Source of the DNA: Syntrophomonas sp. UBA4807
GTDB taxonomy: Bacteria; Bacillota; Syntrophomonadia; Syntrophomonadales; Syntrophomonadaceae
Length of the DNA stretch: 11,576 nucleotides
Assembly: GCA_002402575.1 (NCBI GenBank)
Contig: DHGD01000104.1
Location: forward strand, 1-11,576
Direction: 5' to 3'
Shown here: in pieces, positions 6,014-11,576 of the stretch
Position numbering within the stretch: the first letter of the stretch is position 1
Layout of the letters: each line of letters starts with the position of its first letter
Translations under genes and position numbers: made by a program
Notes under the pieces: generated by a model
Told to the model about the DNA's origin: nothing
What the model saw: only the letters and a program-made list of their open reading frames with translations
Databases searched by the model: none

Positions 6014-8095
6014 ATGGGCGATATTAAATGGATTAAAACTCATTGCGGTCGGATGGACCACGGCGGCTGCGCTCTGCAAGTAGGGGTGAAAGACAACCGC
6101 ATCGTACAGATCAAAGGCGATTTGGATGGATACCTGAACAATGGCTATACCTGCCACAAAGGACGTGTCTCGGCAGACCGGCTCAATCATCCCGACCGGC
6201 TGCGCCACCCATTGAAAAGGATCGGCCCGCGCGGGGCGGGACGATGGCGGCAGATTAGCTGGGATGAGGCTTTAGATCAGATTGCAAGCCATCTCCTGGA
6301 TATCAAGGAACGTTGCGGAGCCCGTGCGGTAGGCTTTGGGGTAGGCATGCCAAAAGGACTGGAACATTTCGTCCTCATACGCCTGGCCAACCTGTTCGGC
6401 TCTCCCAATGTTGTGGCCTCGCAGGACGTATGCCACGCCCCCCGTGAAGTGAGCGGAATGCACACCTGCGGCTTCTATCCGGTGGCGGATTTGCACAACC
6501 CCACCAACCTGATCGTGGCTTGGGGAAGCAATGTTCTGGATACCAACGAAGAAGGACAGATTTCTACACTCACCCTGCGGCAGCAAAAAAACGGAGCCAA
6601 ACTTATGGTGGTCGACCCGCGCCGCACCAGACTGGCCGACCGGGCTGATCTGCACCTGCAGCTTAAACCGGGGACCGACGCGGCTTTGGCCCTGGGTTTA
6701 ATCCATGTGATCATCACCGAGCTGCTGTATGATAGGGTTTTTGTGGATAATTTTGCCTACGGTTTTGAGGAATTGGCCGAACATGTACAACAGTATACCC
6801 CGGAGATGGTAGAAAGCGTCACGGGCGTGAAGGCCGGTTTAATTAAAGAAGGCGCCCGCCTCTATGCCGGCAGCAAACCCGCCGCCTTGCAATGGGGCAA
6901 TGCCATCGAGCACGATATTCATGTATTTGATTCGGCCCGGGCCTTGATCTGCCTGATGGCCATAACCGGCAATCTGGAGGTTGCGGGGGGTAATATCAAT
7001 CCCCATGACCCCAAGATTATGGGTTTGGGTCCTTTTGTGCGCGCCGATTTGATACCCGATAAAGCAAAAACCATGATTGGCGCCCACCACGGCACCATAC
7101 CCCGTATGATGACCGTACCTCCGGCCTACTTCCGCCAAGCGGTTTTGACGGAGATCCCTTATGCGGTCAAGGGTTATTACGGCATGTGCACCAATCCTCT
7201 GGTGACCTGGGCGGACAGCCGCACCACCTTGGCCGTGCTCCGCCGCCTGGAGTTCATTGCCATAGCCGATATGTTCATGACTCCCACCGCAGCCATGGCC
7301 GATATCGTGCTGCCCGTAGCCCATCAGTATGAAATCAACGATATAGGCCATTATGGCATCGGGCACGGCATCATCTTTGCCCGCCCCAAGGTGGTGGAAC
7401 CCCCTGAGGAGTGCTGGCCGGATATGAAAATCCTCAACGAGCTCGGCAAACGGGTATCTGCGGCTGAACTGTGGCATGAAGACCACGAAGAATTTCTGGA
7501 GGACGTATTGAGACCTGCCGGTCTGAGCTTTGCCGAATTTTGTGAATTAGGCTACCTGAAAGGCCCCAGCCGCTTCAAGCTGCATATGGAGAAGGGATTT
7601 AAAACCCCTACTACCAAAGTGGAGTTGAAGCTCAGCCAGGCGGGGAAGTTTAAGCTGAAAGCCCTGCCGGATTACGAAGGGATGCCCGAGGATGAATGGG
7701 CCGCTTATCCCTTGTTGCTGATCAGCGCCAAAAATCCTCACTATCTGCATTCTTCTTACCGCTGGGTGGAGAGTCTGCGCCAAAAGAGCCCGTTTCCCAT
7801 GGTGGAGATACATCCCCAGACAGCTGCGGCGCAAGGCATCAAATCCGGGGATGACGTCATAATATCGACCCCTTATGGACAGATCGTTCAGGTTGCTGAT
7901 GTTACCGAACGGGTGCCACCCGAAGTACTCTGCGCCGACATCGGCTGGTGGTTTCCGGAAGGCAGTCCCGAAAAGCAATATGACTGGCAGAACTCTAACT
8001 TCAATATGCTGACTTCAATAGCCCGGCTGGGCAAAGAATTCGGCACCCCCAACCTTAAAAACCTGCCCTGCAGAGTGACGTTAAAAACAACTTGA
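6014..8095 (+). CDS. Molybdopterin (Mo/W) oxidoreductase, single subunit, with a Cys-Asp-Cys-Cys cluster motif
   Basis: This is a member of the DMSO reductase superfamily binding bis-molybdopterin guanine dinucleotide with Mo or W. Numbering is from the ATG at 6014. The N-terminal iron-sulfur motif is C11-x3-D15-x3-C19-x27-C47, so the position normally held by the second Cys is Asp; K49 follows the last Cys. The likely metal ligand is C140 in DVCHAP, with His next to it as in formate dehydrogenases. ADMFMTPTAAMADIVLP (418-434) is a family signature. The C-terminal cofactor-binding domain (about 560-693) includes HPQTAAAQGI and GDDVIISTPYG. There is no twin-arginine signal, as the cluster begins at residue 11, so it is cytoplasmic. 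No electron-transfer or membrane subunit is adjacent, as for acetylene hydratase or assimilatory enzymes. AAGGAG (5999-6004) serves the start; a TTG at 6011 is an alternative adding one residue. The substrate cannot be named. Confidence 0.92.
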   Translation: MGDIKWIKTHCGRMDHGGCALQVGVKDNRIVQIKGDLDGYLNNGYTCHKGRVSADRLNHPDRLRHPLKRIGPRGAGRWRQISWDEALDQIASHLLDIKERCGARAVGFGVGMPKGLEHFVLIRLANLFGSPNVVASQDVCHAPREVSGMHTCGFYPVADLHNPTNLIVAWGSNVLDTNEEGQISTLTLRQQKNGAKLMVVDPRRTRLADRADLHLQLKPGTDAALALGLIHVIITELLYDRVFVDNFAYGFEELAEHVQQYTPEMVESVTGVKAGLIKEGARLYAGSKPAALQWGNAIEHDIHVFDSARALICLMAITGNLEVAGGNINPHDPKIMGLGPFVRADLIPDKAKTMIGAHHGTIPRMMTVPPAYFRQAVLTEIPYAVKGYYGMCTNPLVTWADSRTTLAVLRRLEFIAIADMFMTPTAAMADIVLPVAHQYEINDIGHYGIGHGIIFARPKVVEPPEECWPDMKILNELGKRVSAAELWHEDHEEFLEDVLRPAGLSFAEFCELGYLKGPSRFKLHMEKGFKTPTTKVELKLSQAGKFKLKALPDYEGMPEDEWAAYPLLLISAKNPHYLHSSYRWVESLRQKSPFPMVEIHPQTAAAQGIKSGDDVIISTPYGQIVQVADVTERVPPEVLCADIGWWFPEGSPEKQYDWQNSNFNMLTSIARLGKEFGTPNLKNLPCRVTLKTT

Positions 8096-8128
8096 GGAAT
8101 AGCGCAGGCGGACGACCAAACAAGAACC

Positions 8129-8151
8129 ATCCCCTGGCGCGGGATATTTTT
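8129..8151 (+). terminator. Weak terminator-like hairpin after the molybdopterin gene
   Basis: ATCCC (8129-8133) pairs with GGGAT (8141-8145) across a 7-base loop, followed by ATTTTT. A stem of only 5 bp makes it a weak Rho-independent terminator. It lies 34 bases after the stop and would separate this gene from the rubrerythrin gene. Confidence 0.35.
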
Positions 8152-8201
8152 GAAGGATATCTGGATATACTGAAGAACATATTTGTCTGAGGCTAAAAGC
8201 C

Positions 8202-8231
8202 CACCTTGGAACGCAGAGGCCGGGCCAGGTG
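8202..8231 (+). promoter_or_regulatory. Inverted repeat in the rubrerythrin leader
   Basis: CACCTTGG (8202-8209) and CCAGGTG (8225-8231) are complementary apart from one bulged T. This hairpin ends 31 bases before the rubrerythrin ATG and could be an operator or leader structure. It does not resemble a PerR box. Function is unknown. Confidence 0.25.
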
Positions 8232-8262
8232 AATAAACGAGAAACAAGGAGGATAATAAAAG

Positions 8263-8760
8263 ATGAGTACGCACGACAACCTAAAAGCTGCCTTCGCCGG
8301 CGAGTCCCAGGCCAATCGCAAGTATCTGGCCTTTTCCCGAAAAGCTGCCGATGAAAAACTGGAGATGGTGAGCCGCCTTTACCAGGCTGTCGCCGCGGCT
8401 GAGACCATTCATGCTTTGAAACACCTGCAGATCATGAACGGGGTAGGGAGCACCCTTAATAATCTGAAGGAAGCGCTTGCGGGCGAACACTACGAATTTA
8501 CTGAAATGTACCCGGCGTTCATCGCCGCAGCTGAACAGGAAGAGAACAAGCAGGCCCGAAACGGTTTTTACCTCGCCAATGAAGCGGAGAAGGTTCACCA
8601 TAAGCTGTATGAGAAGGCTTTGCTGGCTGTGCAGCAGAACCAGGATTATCCCGCCGAGGGCTTTTACCTGTGCCCGGTTTGCGGCTATGTGCATGAAAAC
8701 GAAGCCCCGGAAAAATGCCCCATCTGTGGAGCGCCCGGCAGCCGCTTCGAAAAATTCTAA
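8263..8760 (+). CDS. rbr: Rubrerythrin
   Basis: Rubrerythrin is a cytoplasmic diiron peroxidase of anaerobes that reduces hydrogen peroxide to water, with a rubredoxin-type iron as electron entry. Residues 1-130 form the four-helix ferritin-like domain with the expected ligands E14 (AGESQANRKY), E47-x2-H50 (AAETIH), E78 and E81 (YEFTEMYP), and E109 with H112 or H113 (EAEKVHH). Residues 134-165 form the C-terminal rubredoxin-like domain with C137-x2-C140 and C152-x2-C155. At 165 residues it is on the short side for the family but complete. A strong AAGGAGG lies about 10 bases before the ATG. It is convergent with topB, with 251 bases between the stops. Together with hrb and fprA to the left it gives the organism both peroxide and O2/NO reduction. 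Confidence 0.96.
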   Translation: MSTHDNLKAAFAGESQANRKYLAFSRKAADEKLEMVSRLYQAVAAAETIHALKHLQIMNGVGSTLNNLKEALAGEHYEFTEMYPAFIAAAEQEENKQARNGFYLANEAEKVHHKLYEKALLAVQQNQDYPAEGFYLCPVCGYVHENEAPEKCPICGAPGSRFEKF

Positions 8761-8831
8761 TACCGTTAATCGGATTTCGTCTCAGCTATAATTTGAACCC
8801 GATAATTTTCCTGATAACTTTGATGCCTGGC

Positions 8832-9011
8832 TCACTTGCCCTTTGGCTCTTCAAGGCGCGTGCCGGGTGTGCGGCAGTTCCATTGCCTCAAGCGAGGCCA
8901 ATTCCAGAATTGGCGCGAGCGGCTGTTGGGACTGGGGATTTCCTCGCGGCTGCCGCTCCAGGGCATAGCTTCCGGGTTAAAGATGTCCAGCCAGGACTTC
9001 TGGCGACGCGC
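8832..9011 (-). other. In-frame open extension beyond the topB TAG stop
   Basis: After the topB TAG the same frame stays open for 59 more codons until TGA at 8834-8832. The predicted tail is rich in Arg, Pro and Trp (for example QFWNWPRLRQW) and has high GC in third positions like the gene itself. It may be a former C-terminal extension cut off by a nonsense mutation, a readthrough product, or chance in GC-rich DNA. An almost perfect palindrome lies inside it, with arms GCCAATTC (8897-8904) and GAATTGGC (8907-8914). No clear U-tract terminator for topB or rbr is visible between 8761 and 9011. Confidence 0.3.
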
Positions 9012-11072
9012 CTACTTCTCCTCCTGCTTTTTGGCCAATGCGGCCTTGAGGAGGTCTCCCAGGTTGGTTCCCAGTTCTTCCTTGTCACTGTACTGAGAGA
9101 TCAGCTTTTGGGTGGCCCGGTTGCTACCTTTATGGCCGTAAGGATTTTCTTTTTCGGGCTGGCGGTAACCGCAGGCCCGGTCCGGGCAGGACAGCAGACG
9201 ACCGCGCTTGCCATTCACCAAGAGCATGAATTTGCCGCACTGCGGGCATTTGCTCTTGCTTACATTGTCAGCCCGGTAGGTAGTGGCCGAGTTCTTGACC
9301 GCTTCCACCAGAGCCGTGGTGTCGCGGCGGATGTCTTCGATAAAGGCCGATTTTTTAGCCTTGCCTTTAGCGATGTCGGCCAGGCGCTGTTCCCAACTAG
9401 CGGTTAATAGCGGTGAACGCAAGGCCTCGGGCACCAGTCCGATCAATTGTATGCCTTTGGAGGTGGGCGTCAGCTCTTTGCCGTGCCTTTCAATATAACT
9501 GGCGTGAATCAGCTTTTCAATGATCTCCGCTCTGGTGGCCGGGGTGCCCAGTCCGCTGCCCTTGATGGACTCGCGCAGCTCCTCGTCTTCCACCCATTGG
9601 CCGCAGTGTTCCATGGCGGTCAACAGCGTGGCTTCATTGTAGCGCGCCGGGGGTTTGGTCTTGTGTTTATCGATTCTGCAGCTCTGCGCTTTAACTGCTT
9701 CACCTTGTCGGTGTGCTGATAAGGTCTGCTCTGGCAGCCGCTCCTCATCCGGCTCATTATTGTCCGCCGAGGCAGCTTGTACCGCCTTCCAGCCGGGGTC
9801 TGTCACCAGCCGTCCCCGGGAATGGAACGACTCCCCGTTGACCATTGTGACCAGGTTGGTTTGCTCATAACGCCAGGGTGGGTACAAGACCGCCACAAAG
9901 CGCCGCGCGATAAGGTCGTAAAGCCGCTTTTCCTCATCATCCAGGCTGTTTAATCGCAGTGCCTGCTCGGTAGGGATTATAGCATGGTGATCGCTTACCT
10001 TGCTGTTGTCCACCAAACGCTTGCCAGGGGAGAGCTTTTGAACCAACAGGGGTTTTATCAGGGCCTCATAGGGTCCCCGGTTCATCCCCGCCAAACGGGC
10101 AGGCAGGGTGGGGACTATATCACTGCTGATATAACGTGAATCGGTGCGCGGATAGGTCACCAGTTTATGTTTTTCATATAAATCCTGCAAGACTGCCAGG
10201 GTTTTGTGGGCTGACCAGCCTAACCGGCGGTTGGCATCACGCTGCAGTTCGGTGAGGTCGTAGGCTAAGGGGGGCGGTTCTTGTTTGGACTCGGTTTTCA
10301 TCTCTTTGATAACTCCGGTCTGCCCGCTGACCCGCCCGGCTATAGCCTGGGCGGTGGCAATATCATAAAGCCGGCCGCCGCCTGAGTTGCGCCAGTCGCC
10401 GTAATAAGCGCCGAAATCAGCCCGGATGGTGAAATAGTCCTTCGGTTTGAAGTTTTTTATTTCTGCTTCGCGCTGCACCATCATGGCCAGGGTCGGTGTC
10501 TGCACCCGGCCGGCATTGAGCTGAGCATTGAACTTGCAGGTTAAGGTGCGGGTTACATTAAGCCCCACCAGCCAGTCGGCCTCAGCCCGGCACACGGCGG
10601 CATCATAGAGGTTATCGAAGGCTTTACCGGGCTGTAGTTTGGAAAAACCCTCAGCAATGGCAGCATCGGTCTGGGAGGATATCCACAGCCGGTAGAACGG
10701 CTTTTTCCACTGGGCCATAGCCATTATCCAGCGCGCCACCAATTCGCCTTCACGACCGGCATCGGTGGCAATTATCAGGTCTTTAATATCCGCGCGGCGC
10801 ATCAAGGCCTTAACGGCCTGATACTGCTGCGAGGTCTGCCGGATTACCTTCAGTTTCATTTTGCCGGGCAGCATCGGCAGGTCTTCCATGCGCCACTCTT
10901 TGAGGCTTTGGTCATAATCATCCGGTTCGGCCAGAGTGACCAGATGCCCCAGAGCCCAGGTAACCACATAGCGGTCGCCCTCAAGAAAGCCTTTGCCTTT
11001 GTTAGGGCATTTCAATACCCGGGCTATCTCCCGGGCCACACTGGGCTTTTCTGCTAAAACCAGTGATTTCAT
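9012..11072 (-). CDS. topB: DNA topoisomerase III (type IA)
   Basis: Type IA topoisomerases relax and decatenate DNA by passing single strands through a transient break, acting in the cytoplasm on replication and recombination intermediates. The Toprim domain (about 1-150) has E8 (LAEKPSVAREIA) and the acidic motif ATDAGREGE at 102-110. The central domains carry QLNAGRVQTPTLAMM (184-198) and the catalytic Y307 in LVTYPRTDSRYI (304-315). SDHHAIIPTE (360-369) and SGLGTPATRAEIIEKL (506-521) are further family signatures. A C-terminal zinc finger has C609, C612, C629 and C634. The 686 residues fit short Firmicute TopB proteins. The ATG lies 17 bases after the stop of the upstream small gene, with a GAAGGG site about 11 bases upstream, so translation is probably coupled. 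It stops with TAG, and the frame continues open afterwards. Confidence 0.96.
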   Translation of the reverse strand: MKSLVLAEKPSVAREIARVLKCPNKGKGFLEGDRYVVTWALGHLVTLAEPDDYDQSLKEWRMEDLPMLPGKMKLKVIRQTSQQYQAVKALMRRADIKDLIIATDAGREGELVARWIMAMAQWKKPFYRLWISSQTDAAIAEGFSKLQPGKAFDNLYDAAVCRAEADWLVGLNVTRTLTCKFNAQLNAGRVQTPTLAMMVQREAEIKNFKPKDYFTIRADFGAYYGDWRNSGGGRLYDIATAQAIAGRVSGQTGVIKEMKTESKQEPPPLAYDLTELQRDANRRLGWSAHKTLAVLQDLYEKHKLVTYPRTDSRYISSDIVPTLPARLAGMNRGPYEALIKPLLVQKLSPGKRLVDNSKVSDHHAIIPTEQALRLNSLDDEEKRLYDLIARRFVAVLYPPWRYEQTNLVTMVNGESFHSRGRLVTDPGWKAVQAASADNNEPDEERLPEQTLSAHRQGEAVKAQSCRIDKHKTKPPARYNEATLLTAMEHCGQWVEDEELRESIKGSGLGTPATRAEIIEKLIHASYIERHGKELTPTSKGIQLIGLVPEALRSPLLTASWEQRLADIAKGKAKKSAFIEDIRRDTTALVEAVKNSATTYRADNVSKSKCPQCGKFMLLVNGKRGRLLSCPDRACGYRQPEKENPYGHKGSNRATQKLISQYSDKEELGTNLGDLLKAALAKKQEEK

Positions 11073-11089
11073 TTAATTTCAACCCTTCT

Positions 11090-11257
11090 CTACTTAGGAG
11101 GCAGACCGCCCTTTTTCTGTCTCTTGTTGCCGGGATGGGAGCCGAAAAAGCCGCTCTCCCCGCCGCGACGGGATTTGCCCGGGGAGGCGTTTTTCTTTTT
11201 CTTTTCCTCGATCAGCTGGCGCATCTTTTCAATAGTATCCTTATTTTCCTGGTCCAT
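11090..11257 (-). CDS. Small basic hydrophilic protein upstream of topB
   Basis: This 55-residue protein has a predicted N-terminal amphipathic helix (DTIEKMRQLIEEKKKKN, residues 7-23) and a Gly/Lys/Arg-rich tail (GFFGSHPGNKRQKKGGLPPK, 36-55). It has no membrane segment and no known domain. AAGGAGG lies about 7 bases before the ATG and an extended -10 promoter about 29 bases upstream, which makes it a very likely real gene despite its size. The topB start lies 17 bases beyond its stop, so the two are co-transcribed. From memory, small Clostridia proteins with an N-terminal IEKMxxLIEEKK-type helix and a C-terminal KKxGGL tail exist as conserved hypotheticals; I cannot confirm homology here. 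The high positive charge would suit nucleic acid binding, which together with topB is only an inference. Confidence 0.75.
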   Translation of the reverse strand: MDQENKDTIEKMRQLIEEKKKKNASPGKSRRGGESGFFGSHPGNKRQKKGGLPPK

Positions 11258-11277
11258 AATGAACCTCCTTTTTTGTT

Positions 11278-11302
11278 CGCAACTAATTATAGCACAGTTG
11301 CG
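11278..11302 (-). promoter_or_regulatory. Extended -10 promoter within a 7-bp inverted repeat, for the small gene-topB unit
   Basis: On the minus strand, TGCTATAAT (11294-11286) is a perfect extended -10 element ending 29 bases before the ATG of the small gene. It is enclosed by an inverted repeat with arms CGCAACT (11278-11284) and AGTTGCG (11296-11302), 11 bases apart. A repressor bound to the arms would block RNA polymerase. The arms do not match the Firmicute LexA box (GAAC-N4-GTTC). No good -35 is seen, as expected for an extended -10 promoter. Confidence 0.65.
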
Positions 11303-11485
11303 GCATTATGCTGTTCAATGTCGGACTGAGGCTTTGAGTGATATTCATCGGCTTCAAGGCTGATATACGCAAAACATCTTGACCTAAATATAACAGTGTA
11401 ATTTAAATTTTATGCTTAAAATGAGAAAGCATTGTACAGACGCAGAGCGGATTTATCCGTCTGATATAGATTCTTATAACTAAAG
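11303..11485. other. Intergenic AT-rich region
   Basis: No gene is supported here. A small palindrome, CGGAT-TT-ATCCG (11448-11459), has partly matching outer sequences CAGACG and GTCTG. AT-rich DNA around 11390-11425 could hold further promoter elements, but none is clear. Confidence 0.35.
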
Positions 11486-11511
11486 AGGCCGTCAGGCTCG
11501 CCTGACGGCCT
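11486..11511 (-). terminator. Hairpin terminator of the minus-strand gene at the right edge
   Basis: A 10-bp perfect stem, GGCCGTCAGG (11487-11496) with CCTGACGGCC (11501-11510), has the loop CTCG and an extra A-T pair at the base. Read on the minus strand it is followed by the T-rich TCTTTAGTT, and it lies 19 bases after the stop at 11530, so it most likely ends that gene. On the plus strand the following bases are less T-rich, so bidirectional action is doubtful. Confidence 0.75.
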
Positions 11512-11529
11512 TCTGTCTGTCTGATTTTA

Positions 11530-11576
11530 TCAACCGGCCCCCATCTGCTTCATGAAGATGTCCACTATAGCGGGGT
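11530..11576 (-). CDS. C-terminal end of an unidentified gene (partial)
   Basis: The minus-strand frame from the right edge reads PAIVDIFMKQMGAG and stops with TGA at 11532-11530. The natural composition and the strong hairpin terminator 19 bases further on support a real gene end. Fourteen residues are too few to identify the protein; the rest lies off the window. Confidence 0.55.
   Translation of the reverse strand, partial: PAIVDIFMKQMGAG

Noticed and set aside
6839..7486. 215-codon minus-strand frame inside the molybdopterin gene
   Set aside because: It is the antisense shadow of a strongly recognised gene and has no start signals.
8715..9407. 230-codon plus-strand frame downstream of rubrerythrin
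   Set aside because: Most of it lies antisense to topB, its start overlaps the rubrerythrin 3' end, and it has no ribosome binding site or domain.

Overview
The window looks like part of the chromosome of a strictly anaerobic, endospore-lineage Firmicute of the class Clostridia (a Peptococcaceae-, Moorella- or Syntrophomonadaceae-like organism). This rests on the gene content: a Moorella-type pair of flavin reductase-rubredoxin fusion (Hrb) and flavodiiron protein (FprA), a rubrerythrin, a single-subunit molybdopterin/tungstopterin oxidoreductase, a Bacillus-like AlkD and a Firmicute-type TopB. Strong AGGAGG-like ribosome binding sites and a mid-range GC content fit the same picture. The species cannot be named from the sequence alone.

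Layout, left to right. Bases 1-65 look like the trailer end of a type I-E CRISPR array that continues off the left edge. A short repeat-like motif follows (75-104). On the minus strand, hrb (2177 to 1473) and fprA (1388 to 198) form an oxygen/nitric oxide reduction operon. A gene-poor stretch (2178-2599) leads to a plus-strand tyrosine-recombinase-like protein that lacks most catalytic residues (2600-3373). The stretch 3374-4195 has no large gene, but it contains a 52-codon ORF whose product carries a Flp-pilin-like motif (3673-3831). Next on the plus strand come an SDR oxidoreductase (4196-4951), an AlkD-family DNA glycosylase (5133-5786), a molybdopterin oxidoreductase with an Asp in place of one cluster Cys (6014-8095) and a rubrerythrin (8263-8760). 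Convergent to these, on the minus strand, is a two-gene unit: a 55-residue basic protein (11257 to 11090) followed closely by DNA topoisomerase III, topB (11072 to 9012). It is driven by an extended -10 promoter that sits inside an inverted repeat. At the right edge is the last 14 codons of another minus-strand gene, followed by a hairpin terminator.

How the parts fit together. Hrb, FprA and rubrerythrin are three rubredoxin- or diiron-based proteins that let anaerobes reduce O2, NO and peroxide. AlkD and TopB serve DNA repair and topology. The SDR and the molybdopterin enzyme are metabolic enzymes of unknown substrate. Apart from hrb-fprA and the small gene with topB, the genes look like separate transcription units. 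The most interesting items are the CxxxDxxxC molybdopterin enzyme, the orphan Flp-like small protein, the catalytically degenerate recombinase, the CRISPR array end, and the small gene upstream of topB with its operator-like promoter.
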